Assembly (NCBI GenBank): GCA_034434835.1
Contig: DAOTXX010000070.1
Location: 1-64,000, forward strand
Length of the DNA: 64,000 nt
Direction: 5' to 3'
DNA from: JBGLNJ01 sp034434835
GTDB taxonomy: Bacteria; Chloroflexota; Anaerolineae; Fen-1058
A model generated the notes under the pieces. The model worked only from the letters and a program-made list of their open reading frames with translations. It ran no database searches and was not told where the DNA came from. The stretch's first letter is position 1, and each line of letters opens with the position of its first letter. Shown here piece by piece: positions 7,764-16,642 of the stretch. The translations under genes were made by a program, and so were the position numbers.

Positions 7764-9137
7764 CTACTTTTTGTTCTTGGCCAGGATGGCATTGGCTTCT
7801 TTGCGCAGCAGCGCCACCCCATCCTCCGCCGAGAGCTTGCCGTACATGACCGGCTCAATGACCTTGGTGACGATGAAGCTGTTATCACTGCCGCTGATGT
7901 CAGCGGATCCAGCCGGATCAGGCGGGCGAATGGGAGCAGCGGTTTTTTCTGCCTGGGCTGCAAAGTCGAACATGGCAATTTGAGACTTGCCCAGCTTGGG
8001 CTTGATGCCCTCCCGAACAGCAGAGGAGATGGGGATACCACGCTCGGCCAGGAGAATTTCGTTGGCTTCGACCGAGTTGGTAAAGAAATCAATAAACATC
8101 GCCGCTTCTTTGGGATGCTTGGAATTGGCCGCGATGCTAAAGAACATGGACGGCTTCATATAGTGCGACGAAATCTTGGCGCCGACTGGGACCGGCAAGG
8201 TCGCGATTTTGATGTTGCGGTTCTCGCCCGCCGCCTTCCACGACGCAACGATCTGGTTGGTCCACAGCCACGTCATGGCCGCCTGGCCCTTGACGAACAG
8301 GTTGTTCTCCAGGGTCCATTGGGCGGCGACTTCTTCTTCGCGGGTGGGGATGGCCTTGGCTTTTTGCAGCCGCACAGCCATCTTGAGGAAATCGGCATAG
8401 ATTTTATCGTCATCATAGCCGAGTTGGGTCCCGTCCGCGCTCCAGATATACTGATCCATGGCCAGGTAGATTGACCGCCACAATTCCCAGTTGTAGAGGG
8501 AATCGCTCCCGCCATACATATTCGCTTTTTCGCGGAACGCCATGGCGATCTTTTCGTAATCTGCCCACGTCCATTTGTCGCCTGGCAGGTCAATACCGGC
8601 CTTTTTGAAGGCATCCACATCTAGCTCGAAGCAGAGTGTGTTATTGCCGAGGTTGATGGCGTAATTCTTGCCGCCCAATACGCCGCCCTTGATGGACGCC
8701 TCGGCCACGTTCTTGAGGTTGATCGTGCCGTCAGCAATGTAGGGGTCGAGCGGCAGGAGTTGCTTGTTGGCAACCCATTGCGCGATCATTTGATAGTCTT
8801 GCTGCATGATGTCGGGCAGATTGTTACCGGCGGCCTGGGTGTTCATCTTGGTCCAATAGTCCGCCCACGCGGCGAATTCGTAGGTGATCTTGATGTTGGG
8901 GTATTTCTTTTGGAACAACTCGATCACGGCGATGGTGCGGTCGTGCCGGGCCTGGGAGCCCCACCAGGCGATGCGAAGTTCGACCGGTTGAGCGGCCGGG
9001 GCCTTGGTGGGTTCGGGCGCTTTGGTCGGCTGGGCTGGAGCGGAAGTCGGCGCGGGCGTGGCTCCGCCTCCACAGGCCGTCAACACAAGACTGGTGAGTA
9101 CCAGTGCGGACAACAGAGCGAACAGGTTCTTTTTCAT
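7764..9137 (-). CDS. Extracellular sugar-binding lipoprotein (solute-binding family 1)
   Basis: A 457-residue precursor with a lipoprotein signal (LVLTAC, Cys22), a Pro/Ala/Thr/Lys linker to about residue 50, then a two-lobed family-1 binding domain beginning VELRIAWWGSQARHDRT. Sequences such as KKYPNIKITYEFAAW and ADYEKIAMAFREK fit MalE/UgpB-type proteins that catch oligosaccharides outside the membrane. It is the first gene of the importer operon. GAGGAGGAAACTCGAG precedes the start. The divergent upstream region holds a perfect 8-bp-arm palindrome (9248-9267), a candidate operator. The sugar bound cannot be deduced. Confidence 0.92.
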   Translation of the reverse strand: MKKNLFALLSALVLTSLVLTACGGGATPAPTSAPAQPTKAPEPTKAPAAQPVELRIAWWGSQARHDRTIAVIELFQKKYPNIKITYEFAAWADYWTKMNTQAAGNNLPDIMQQDYQMIAQWVANKQLLPLDPYIADGTINLKNVAEASIKGGVLGGKNYAINLGNNTLCFELDVDAFKKAGIDLPGDKWTWADYEKIAMAFREKANMYGGSDSLYNWELWRSIYLAMDQYIWSADGTQLGYDDDKIYADFLKMAVRLQKAKAIPTREEEVAAQWTLENNLFVKGQAAMTWLWTNQIVASWKAAGENRNIKIATLPVPVGAKISSHYMKPSMFFSIAANSKHPKEAAMFIDFFTNSVEANEILLAERGIPISSAVREGIKPKLGKSQIAMFDFAAQAEKTAAPIRPPDPAGSADISGSDNSFIVTKVIEPVMYGKLSAEDGVALLRKEANAILAKNKK

Positions 9138-9247
9138 CTCGAGTTTCCTCCTCTGGTTTGGGGATTTTGAACTCCCGACGGAACGCTGGCATGGACCGGC
9201 TATTTGAGGGTACTTTGACAGCCGTCACTGCCGATGATAGAATTACG

Positions 9248-9267
9248 TTGCCTTAATTGTAAGGCAA
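9248..9267. promoter_or_regulatory. Candidate operator palindrome
   Basis: TTGCCTTA-ATTG-TAAGGCAA is an exact inverted repeat with 8-bp arms and a 4-base centre. It lies between the divergent genes for the sugar-binding lipoprotein and the response regulator. Its symmetry and site suit binding of a dimeric repressor controlling either gene. No regulator gene is adjacent. Confidence 0.5.
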
Positions 9268-9375
9268 ACCCGGCGCCCTGTACGCCAGGTTTGCGCCAAG
9301 TTTGTGCCAACTGCATCCCCTTCCTACCCTCCCCCACTTGCAGAGCGTGCGATAAGGGGGCCAGAAACCGAGTAG

Positions 9376-10620
9376 ATGGAATCCGACGAGTTCCGAAAAC
9401 AAATCAAAGACGCCCTGGAGCATTTGTACGACACGGCGTATCTCCAAGTTCATCCCCTGCTGTCCCAGTTCTCTGATACTGCAACGTCCGACCGGTTGAC
9501 CCGCGCGCAAAAGTTGCGTGGTTTGCTCAAAGACGCCATTGAGACGCTGCGCCCCCAGTCAGGCTCCCCGTCCGGTTCGCCGCGTGACGCGTGGCGCAGT
9601 TACCTTGCGCTCCGCTATCGCTACGTGCAAGGGATGAGCATGGCACAGATCGAAGACGAGATGGGCATCAGCTTGCGTCAACTCCAGCGCGAGTTGCACA
9701 AAGGGCTGGATGCGCTCTCGGCCATGCTCAGGGAAAAGCACGCGTCCGAAAGCAGCTCCGCCCGTGCCTCCCCGTTGCCAACCTCCGGGTCGGTGCAAGA
9801 GCTGGAAAGCGAGCTGAGCCAATGGCAACTGGAACGACAGGCCTATCCAGTGCAAGCGCTGGTAGAAGAAGCGTTGACGATGCTCAAGCCGCTGATGGAT
9901 CAGCGCGCCGTGAAACTGATGGCAGACCTGTCCGCTGGTTTGCCGCCGGTCTTGGTGGATGCTACGCTGATGCGGCAGGCCTTGTTCAAAGTGCTGCGCT
10001 TGATGGCCCAAGACTCGGGAAGCGTGATTGCGCTTCGAGCCGATCAGCTTGAGGATCAGGTCGAGATTACCTTGCATTGCTTGTCCTGTGCACTTTCCAC
10101 CGCAGAGGAAGAATGGCAAATGGTCGAGCTGCTCGTCAACCAACAAGGGGGCAGGTTGACCCTGGACGTCCAGCCGGGGATCGGGACACACGTGACGCTG
10201 GGCCTGCCCGGCACCAGCCAGCCCCGCGTGTTGGTGATTGACGATAATCCATCCATTCACCAACTGTTTGAGCGATACCTTGCGCCTCATCACTATACCG
10301 TCATCCATGCGCGCAGTGGGCCCGAGGCATTGCGGCTGGCTGTTGCCGCCAGCCCCGATCTGATCACACTTGACGTGATGATGCCGAGCATGGATGGCTG
10401 GCAAGTCTTGCGTGACCTGACCCGAAACCCGGCGACCTCGCACGTTCCCGTGATCATCTGCTCGGTGCTCAAGGAGCCGGAACTGGCGTTTTCGCTGGGG
10501 GCGCGTGCCTATCTCAAAAAGCCGGTGGAGCGCCTGGAACTGCTGGCGACGCTGGATCGGCTGAGGCCGAAGGCAGGCCGCGCACCGGCATCGCCCCCAC
10601 CAGCGCTTGCAGGTAATTGA
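9376..10620 (+). CDS. Response regulator with N-terminal sigma-70 region 4-like helices
   Basis: A 414-residue, three-part protein. Residues about 70-118 (YRYVQGMSMAQIEDEMGIS...) resemble the helix-turn-helix of sigma region 4. Residues about 150-280 look like a degenerate histidine-kinase ATPase fold (LVDATLMRQALFKVLRLMAQD corresponds to the N-box region, without its key Asn). Residues 284-398 are a receiver domain with Asp289/Asp290, phosphoacceptor Asp333 in TLDVMMPSMDG, Ser363 and Lys382. The probable kinase partner is encoded convergently, and the two coding ends overlap by 107 bases. The output may be DNA binding through the N-terminal helices, or protein-protein contact. The arrangement is unusual and its target is unknown. 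Confidence 0.8.
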   Translation: MESDEFRKQIKDALEHLYDTAYLQVHPLLSQFSDTATSDRLTRAQKLRGLLKDAIETLRPQSGSPSGSPRDAWRSYLALRYRYVQGMSMAQIEDEMGISLRQLQRELHKGLDALSAMLREKHASESSSARASPLPTSGSVQELESELSQWQLERQAYPVQALVEEALTMLKPLMDQRAVKLMADLSAGLPPVLVDATLMRQALFKVLRLMAQDSGSVIALRADQLEDQVEITLHCLSCALSTAEEEWQMVELLVNQQGGRLTLDVQPGIGTHVTLGLPGTSQPRVLVIDDNPSIHQLFERYLAPHHYTVIHARSGPEALRLAVAASPDLITLDVMMPSMDGWQVLRDLTRNPATSHVPVIICSVLKEPELAFSLGARAYLKKPVERLELLATLDRLRPKAGRAPASPPPALAGN

Positions 10621-12742
10621 GGGTCTCGCTGATCGAGGCGCTTTGAGGGCGCAGCAGCTTGAGGGACAATCCCCCCTCGCCGACGATGGTCTCCGGGTAT
10701 TGGGCGCTGATCACAATCACCGGAATGTGTGCGAGCGCGGGATCGGCCTTCATCTCCTGCAACACCATCAGCCCATTGACCTCCGGCATCATCAAATCCA
10801 GCAGCACCAGGTCCACTGGCTCGCTATGCAGCCGCGCCAGAGCCTCTGCTCCTCCGAATGCCTCAAGGGGATGATACCCCCTGCCTGCCGATTGCAGCAT
10901 CCGGCTGATCAGCTCGACCAGTTGCACGTCATCGTCCACAATGAGCGCATTCTGCACCGGTCGCTCCAGGCACGCCATCGCATCAAGCAACTGCTCGCGT
11001 AGCACGGGTTTGAGCAGGTAGTTTTCGATTCCAAGCGCTTGGGCGGCGCGCAGGCTGCCGGGCATCGAAATCACGATCAGAGGCAAGTCGCGCGGGACAT
11101 CTGCGAACCATTGGGGCGGGGCTGGGTCCTGCCCGTCAGATTGGTCTATCACCAATGCAACCGGCTGGTGACGATCGATCAATGCAGAAAGATCGGCTTG
11201 GTCCTGCACCTGGATCACGTCATAGCCGCTCAGGTGGCGGCGAACCGTTCGAAGTAGCAACGGGTCTGGTTCAACCATCAACACGGCTTTGCGATAGTTC
11301 AGAGCGTAAGCTGGTGATCCGGTTGTGTGCGGTTTGATGCCAGAGTCGGGATGGATCAGGATGGGCAGGGTGAAATAAAACGTCGTTCCTTGCCCAGGTT
11401 GGCTCTCGAGCCACATCCGTCCGCCGTGCAGTTCAACCAATCTCTTGCTCAGCGGTACTCCCAGGCCTGTGCCCTCATGCCTCCGACTGGTCGAGCCGTC
11501 CACTTGTCCAAAGTCCTCAAAGACTCGGGGCACATCCTTGGGTGCAATTCCGATGCCGGTGTCTTGGACGGTCACCTGTATCTCTTGGTGCACGAGCCGG
11601 GCCGTGATTGTGACGCCGCCCACGCTTGTGAACCGGCTGGCGTTAGTCAAGAGGTTGATCAACACCTGGCGGATCCGTGTGGTATCCATGCGCAGACGCG
11701 GCAGATGAGGATCAACCTGGATATTCAAGTACAGGTTCTTGGCACGATAGAGGTCGTGCACAACGCCCACGGCTTCCTGGATCACCTCTTCGATGCCAGC
11801 CTCTTCCACCGTCAGGCCCAACTGATGCACGTCCAGAGCGGACAGGTCCAGGATGTCGTCAATCAGAGAGGATAGATGGCGAGCATTCTGGTAGATTTGC
11901 TCAATGTCTCCGCGCAGGGTGGGCGACCAGGATACGCCGGCATAGGTCTCGGGCGCATTCGCCATCGTCTCGCTGAACCCGATGATGATGTTGAGCGGCG
12001 TGCGCAGCTCGTGGCTCACGTTGGCCGCAAACTCGGCCTTGAGCCGCCGCGCCTCATCGGCCAGGCTGCGCGCTTCGATGAGAGCATAGTTCATCTTTTC
12101 GATGCGCACATAAGCCTCTTCGAGCGCCTTGAGCGCGCGCGCCAACGACATGCGCTCGTCGCGCAGATCTTTCACCAGGCTTTCGGCCCTTCGATAACTG
12201 TTGTGCATCCACCCCAAGGCCATGTTGACCTGGCGGGCGCTGAGCCAGGCAGCCAAAGCCGTCAGATAAATGAGAAAGACTGGCGTGACAATCTGTTGGG
12301 GATCGAACCAGTTTACGCCATGCCAGCGCGCTACAGCCAAACAGGCCAAGCTGGCAATGGCCGCCACCGCAAACACACGCAGATTCGATATCAGCAAGCT
12401 GGAAACGACGACGGCGACAGGGAAATAATATTGGGCCGGGCTTTCTGGCATAAACCACTGAAGGCACGTGATGGCGCTGAGCAAAGTGATGATGGGCATA
12501 GACACAGCGGTCCGGTAATGGTCGGTGCGCAACCACAGCCCGGCTATCGAACCTGCCAACAAGACCAAGGCGCTCGGCAGATATTCTAGTTGCCCCTCAT
12601 AGCCGATGGCTGCCAGCGTCATCAACCAGCCAGCGACGAACGTCGCCACGCTGATTTCCAAGATCATGTCACGGCGTAGATCATCCAAGTCGCCTGACTC
12701 GATCGTACTGATCCATCGTTTCCAAAAAGCACTGGCTTGCAT
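10514..12742 (-). CDS. Hybrid sensor histidine kinase with two receiver domains
   Basis: A membrane-bound hybrid kinase of 742 residues. Six or so hydrophobic segments occupy residues about 30-170, followed by a coiled-coil. The dimerisation/phosphoacceptor helix is FAANVSHELRTPLN with His244. The ATPase domain has N-box INLLTNASRF, DTGIGIAP and GTGLGVPLSKRL. Two receivers follow: the first is degenerate (MVEPDP...VIDQS), the second intact (IVDDD...LLDLMMPEVNG). The start at 12742 has GGGAGGGCG upstream; the longer frame to 12856 lacks a good site. No extracytoplasmic sensor domain of size is present, so it probably senses within the membrane or cytoplasm. The low-complexity tail overlaps the response-regulator gene. 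Confidence 0.9.
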   Translation of the reverse strand: MQASAFWKRWISTIESGDLDDLRRDMILEISVATFVAGWLMTLAAIGYEGQLEYLPSALVLLAGSIAGLWLRTDHYRTAVSMPIITLLSAITCLQWFMPESPAQYYFPVAVVVSSLLISNLRVFAVAAIASLACLAVARWHGVNWFDPQQIVTPVFLIYLTALAAWLSARQVNMALGWMHNSYRRAESLVKDLRDERMSLARALKALEEAYVRIEKMNYALIEARSLADEARRLKAEFAANVSHELRTPLNIIIGFSETMANAPETYAGVSWSPTLRGDIEQIYQNARHLSSLIDDILDLSALDVHQLGLTVEEAGIEEVIQEAVGVVHDLYRAKNLYLNIQVDPHLPRLRMDTTRIRQVLINLLTNASRFTSVGGVTITARLVHQEIQVTVQDTGIGIAPKDVPRVFEDFGQVDGSTSRRHEGTGLGVPLSKRLVELHGGRMWLESQPGQGTTFYFTLPILIHPDSGIKPHTTGSPAYALNYRKAVLMVEPDPLLLRTVRRHLSGYDVIQVQDQADLSALIDRHQPVALVIDQSDGQDPAPPQWFADVPRDLPLIVISMPGSLRAAQALGIENYLLKPVLREQLLDAMACLERPVQNALIVDDDVQLVELISRMLQSAGRGYHPLEAFGGAEALARLHSEPVDLVLLDLMMPEVNGLMVLQEMKADPALAHIPVIVISAQYPETIVGEGGLSLKLLRPQSASISETLNYLQALVGAMPVRGLPSASADPASPAVPGAPPAF

Positions 12743-12770
12743 AGGATCGCCCTCCCTCGTATGAGAACAA

Positions 12771-12793
12771 TTTATCGCAGTTTGCTCGATAAA
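12771..12793. promoter_or_regulatory. Inverted repeat upstream of the kinase gene
   Basis: TTTATCG, nine bases, CGATAAA. It is 28 bases before the kinase start codon and may be an operator or part of the leader. No consensus promoter was recognised beside it. Confidence 0.3.
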
Positions 12794-13000
12794 GCAAGCC
12801 AGCGTCAGGAGGGCGAGGCGGACTTGCCACTTGACTTTATGAGCATATCTGGACAAAATGGAGCTTGGGAAAACGTCGGCGGCGGGTACCGCTCCGGCTG
12901 CCGATCTGAACCGCAGCCCCAGCCTTTCTCCCTGCGAGGGAAAAGGGTGGGGGGGCCGAGTGATGGCATCGAGATATTTTGACCACTACCAGGAGGAACC

Positions 13001-15001
13001 ATGTCAGGCTTTCGCCAACAAGGTAACACATTGATCTGGGAGCAAAACCATGAGCTGGTGCAGATCGAGCCGTGGGGGCAAGACAGCCTCCGCGTCCGCG
13101 CCACGATGGGGCCGTACATCCGCGACGATCTGCCAGGAGCGCTCTTGTCCCCCGCTGCCACGTCTGTGCAGATCGAGGTCGCAGGGGAAAATGCCGTCAT
13201 CCGCAACGGCAAGCTCGCGGCAGAGGTCCGCCTGGAGTGGGACGGGATGCGCAGTGACTCGGCGCGGATTCGTTTTGTCCACGCAGTTACCAACGCAGAG
13301 TTGGTCGCCGAGGCGCCATCTCACTTCCCCAAGCCGCCCGCGCGCGGGTTCAAACCGGTGGGCGGCGACCTCTTTCACGTCGAGGCGCGCTTCAACGCCT
13401 ACGACGACGAGCGCCTCTATGGGCTGGGCCAGCATCAGCATGGGCGACTCGATCAGAAGGGTTGCGTCATTGACTTGTTCCAGACCAACACCGAAGTCGG
13501 CATCCCGTTTCTGCTTTCGAGCCGGGGCTATGGTTTGCTGTGGCACACTCCGGCGATCGGCCGTGTGGAACTGGGACAGAATCAAACCCGGTGGGTAGCC
13601 GAGGCAGCGGCGCAAATGGACTATTGGATCACCGCAGGCGACACACCCGCCGAGATCATGGCGCGCTATGCAGAGGTCACCGGCCATGCGCCCATGCTGC
13701 CCGAATGGGCGGCAGGTTTCTGGCAATGCAAGTTGCGCTATCGCACGCAGGACGAGTTGCTGTCGGTCGCTCGGGAGTACAAGCGGCGCGGTCTGCCGCT
13801 CTCGGTCATCGTCGTTGACTTTTTTCACTGGTCCAGGCAAGGGGATTGGCAGTTCGACCCCGTGTGTTGGCCCGACCCGGCGGGAATGGCGCGCGAGCTG
13901 GACGAGCTGGGCGTCAAGGTCATGGTGTCCATCTGGCCGACCGTCAGCACCTTGAGCCGTAACTTTGAAGAGATGCAACGGCGCGGATTGCTGGTTCGTA
14001 CAGAGCGCGGCGTCCCGGCCCTCAAGTCCTTTCGAGAGGTCGGTTGCGAAGGGATAGTGTATGTGCACTATTACGATCCGACGAACCCGGAAGCGCGACG
14101 CTTTATCTGGGACCAGGTCCACCAGAGCTACTGGCGGCACGGGATCAAAATCTGGTGGCTGGATGCGTGCGAACCGGAGATTGACCCGCGCGATCCCGAG
14201 AACCTGCGCTTTCACGCAGGCAACGGATTGGCAGTGATGAACATCTATCCCTTGCTACACCAGCAGGCCTTTTACGAAGGGATGCGCGCGGAAGGCGAGC
14301 AAGACATCATCTCGCTTTGCCGCTCCGCCTGGGCGGGGAGTCAACGCTATGGCGCGGCGGTCTGGTCAGGCGATGTCCGCTCCACCTTCGAGGCGTTGCA
14401 AACCCAGGTGCGCGCCGGGCTGAACATCGGCCTGAGCGGCATCCCGTGGTGGACGACGGACATTGGCGGCTTTCTGGGCGGAGATGTAACCTCGCCCTAT
14501 TTCCGCGAGCTGATCGTGCGTTGGTTCCAGTACGGCGTCTTTTGTCCGCTGTTCCGCCTGCACGGGTATCGGTTGCCGAACGAGGCGTACTGGGACACGG
14601 GCGGCCCAAACGAGGTCTGGGCGTTTGGCGAGCCAGCCTACCCGATCATCCGCGAGCTAATGTTCTTGCGCGAGCGGTTGCGGCCATACATTATGGAACA
14701 GATGCGGCAGGCACATGAGCAAGGCGCGCCGCCGATGCGTCCGCTCTTTTTCGACTTTCCAGCGGACAAGAACTGCTGGAGCATAGAGGACCAGTTCATG
14801 TTTGGCCCTGACCTGCTTGTTGCGCCAGTGCTTGCCGAGGGCACACGCAGTCGGCAAGTCTATTTGCCTGCCGGGACGACCTGGCGCGACGCCTGGACGG
14901 ATGAAAAACTCGAGGGCGGCGGATGGATTGTGACGGATGCTCCGTTGGACAAGATTCCACTCTATCTGCGCGAAGGCAGAACGTTACCCATTCGAGCTTA
15001 G
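13001..15001 (+). CDS. GH31 glycoside hydrolase, alpha-xylosidase-like
   Basis: A 666-residue family GH31 enzyme without a signal peptide. An N-terminal beta-sandwich (residues 1-210, with LYGLGQHQHGRLDQ) precedes the TIM barrel. The nucleophile region IWWLDACEPE puts the catalytic Asp at 388, and WSGDVRS puts the acid/base Asp at 458. WLDA(C/T)EPE rather than DxGE-type motifs is seen in the alpha-xylosidase and transglucosidase branches, so alpha-xylosidase acting on xyloglucan or related oligosaccharides is likelier than starch alpha-glucosidase. AGGAGGAACC precedes the ATG. The ThuA-like gene starts two bases after its stop. Confidence 0.9.
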   Translation: MSGFRQQGNTLIWEQNHELVQIEPWGQDSLRVRATMGPYIRDDLPGALLSPAATSVQIEVAGENAVIRNGKLAAEVRLEWDGMRSDSARIRFVHAVTNAELVAEAPSHFPKPPARGFKPVGGDLFHVEARFNAYDDERLYGLGQHQHGRLDQKGCVIDLFQTNTEVGIPFLLSSRGYGLLWHTPAIGRVELGQNQTRWVAEAAAQMDYWITAGDTPAEIMARYAEVTGHAPMLPEWAAGFWQCKLRYRTQDELLSVAREYKRRGLPLSVIVVDFFHWSRQGDWQFDPVCWPDPAGMARELDELGVKVMVSIWPTVSTLSRNFEEMQRRGLLVRTERGVPALKSFREVGCEGIVYVHYYDPTNPEARRFIWDQVHQSYWRHGIKIWWLDACEPEIDPRDPENLRFHAGNGLAVMNIYPLLHQQAFYEGMRAEGEQDIISLCRSAWAGSQRYGAAVWSGDVRSTFEALQTQVRAGLNIGLSGIPWWTTDIGGFLGGDVTSPYFRELIVRWFQYGVFCPLFRLHGYRLPNEAYWDTGGPNEVWAFGEPAYPIIRELMFLRERLRPYIMEQMRQAHEQGAPPMRPLFFDFPADKNCWSIEDQFMFGPDLLVAPVLAEGTRSRQVYLPAGTTWRDAWTDEKLEGGGWIVTDAPLDKIPLYLREGRTLPIRA

Positions 15002-15003
15002 GA

Positions 15004-15639
15004 ATGTACGCCTTGGTTCTCTGCGATGATGTTTGGCATCCCGCGCACATAGCCCGCCAGGGTTTGGGTGCGCTGGGAAATTGTGGCTTTGAGTTCGATT
15101 GGATCGAAAACGCTGGCGAATGGTCGGCTGAGCGGATGGCCGGTTATCCATTGGTGGTCATGACCAAGTCGAATCACATCTCGGCAACCGATCAGCGCCC
15201 TTGGGTCACCGAGCAGGTTCAGCAGGCCTTTCTGGATTACGTTCGCAGAGGGAATGGACTGCTGATCATCCATTCGGGCACGGCGGGGTATCATCAGATG
15301 CCTGTGCTGCGCAGCCTGATGGGTGGCGCGTTTATCCAGCATCCACCTCAATGCCCGGTCACTATTGAGCCACGGGAGGGCCATCCTCTCACTGTTGCAA
15401 GTGCCACATTCACGCTGGTGGATGAGCACTATTTTATGAACCTGGACGACGCTGAGGCCGATGTCTTTCTGACGACCACGTCGGAACATGGCACGCAGCC
15501 TGGTGGCTGGACTCGGAAGGAGGGGGAGGGCCGTGTCTGCGTGCTGACCCCCGGCCACAACGTGAACGTCTGGCTGCACCCTTCGTTCCAGGCTCTGCTC
15601 CGTAACGCTCTGGACTGGTGCGGCAGGAAGCTTGGATGA
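15004..15639 (+). CDS. ThuA-like protein
   Basis: A 211-residue protein with the class-I-glutamine-amidotransferase-like fold of the ThuA family. It starts YALVLCDDVWHPA, and has GNGLLIIHSGTAGYH near residue 90, DEHYFMNLD near 145 and GRVCVLTPGHN near 180. ThuA proteins occur in sugar-use operons and have been linked to keto-disaccharide metabolism, but a general activity is not settled. The start at 15004, two bases after the GH31 stop, lacks a strong ribosome site, so translation is probably coupled. Longer in-frame starts would lie inside the GH31 gene and add no ThuA-like sequence. Confidence 0.8.
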   Translation: MYALVLCDDVWHPAHIARQGLGALGNCGFEFDWIENAGEWSAERMAGYPLVVMTKSNHISATDQRPWVTEQVQQAFLDYVRRGNGLLIIHSGTAGYHQMPVLRSLMGGAFIQHPPQCPVTIEPREGHPLTVASATFTLVDEHYFMNLDDAEADVFLTTTSEHGTQPGGWTRKEGEGRVCVLTPGHNVNVWLHPSFQALLRNALDWCGRKLG

Positions 15640-15655
15640 TCCCAAAGATTCCCTC

Positions 15656-15711
15656 TTGACACCCCACCCGCTTTTGTGCTATATTAGGAAACGCAGTACG
15701 GGATTACCGTA
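15656..15711 (+). promoter_or_regulatory. Promoter and operator-like palindrome before the IclR gene
   Basis: TTGACA at 15656-15661 and TATATT at 15680-15685 are spaced 18 bases apart. Just downstream, at the expected transcript start, TACGG-GATTA-CCGTA (15697-15711) is an inverted repeat. This suits self-repression by the regulator or control of the regulator-importer operon. Confidence 0.6.
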
Positions 15712-15774
15712 TTCTTCACCAGATGTGCCCCATAATCGTACAGCGAATGACCTTCGCAAACAAAGGACCCGACA

Positions 15775-16554
15775 ATGCCGCGTTCATCCAAGATGATCGG
15801 ATCGGTCCAGCGAGCGCTTGACATCCTTGAACTGTTCGATGCTCAAACATCCGAATTAGGCACCACCGAGATAGCGGCGGCCACAGGCCTGCACAAAAGT
15901 ACGGTCGCTGGCCTGATCTATACACTTGAGGCCAAAGGCTATCTCGACCAAAACCCAACCACTCGCAAATACAGGCTGGGCCTCAAGTTGGTCGAGCGGG
16001 CCTCGGTCATGTTGAGCCATGTCGAAATCTGCCAGGTGGCCCTCACACATCTCCAGGTGCTGCGGGATGAATTCGACGAGACGGTCAATCTGGCTATCCT
16101 CGATGGCGCAGATGTGGTATACGTTGAGCGGCTGCTGAGCAAGCGTGGGCTGGGGATGCGTTCCGAAGTCGGCAAGCGGATGCTTGCACACAGTACCGCG
16201 CTAGGCAAAGCCATCTTGTCCTGTTGGCCGGTCGAGCAGGTCAAGAATTTCGTCAGGCAGTATGGCCTACCGGCAGTGACGCCGAACACCATCACTGACC
16301 CGGAGCGGCTCTTGTGCGAGCTGGACAGGACACGCGAACAGGGATATGCCATGGATGACGAAGAAAATGAGCCAGGGGGGCGCTGTGTCGCCGCGCCGGT
16401 CTTTGACCATACCGGCCAGGTTGTCGCAGCGGTCAGTCTCTCGGCGCCCTCGCCCCGGCTGCCCTCGTCCCAAGTCCCCGCCGTTGGCCTGAGGGTCAAA
16501 GAGACCGCCAAGGCGATCTCGCGCAGCCTGGGATACTCGCCCCGACTGTATTGA
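15775..16554 (+). CDS. IclR family transcriptional regulator
   Basis: A 259-residue dimeric DNA-binding regulator. The winged helix spans residues about 8-70 (SVQRALDILELF, then TTEIAAATGLHKSTVAGLIYTL). The effector domain follows with MRSEVGKRMLAHSTALGKAIL and GRCVAAPVFDHTGQVVAAVSLS, both diagnostic for the family. IclR members near uronate or glyoxylate genes usually sense small acids such as keto-deoxygluconate or glyoxylate. It lies 88 bases upstream of the first importer operon, on the same strand, and probably controls it. Confidence 0.9.
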   Translation: MPRSSKMIGSVQRALDILELFDAQTSELGTTEIAAATGLHKSTVAGLIYTLEAKGYLDQNPTTRKYRLGLKLVERASVMLSHVEICQVALTHLQVLRDEFDETVNLAILDGADVVYVERLLSKRGLGMRSEVGKRMLAHSTALGKAILSCWPVEQVKNFVRQYGLPAVTPNTITDPERLLCELDRTREQGYAMDDEENEPGGRCVAAPVFDHTGQVVAAVSLSAPSPRLPSSQVPAVGLRVKETAKAISRSLGYSPRLY

Positions 16555-16642
16555 GCCTGTACGTTTTGGAATCTAGCGCAGCGATTGGCTGCGTATGAGA
16601 GAACCGGCACTGGTTCCATTCAAAACTAGAGGAGGAAATCCC

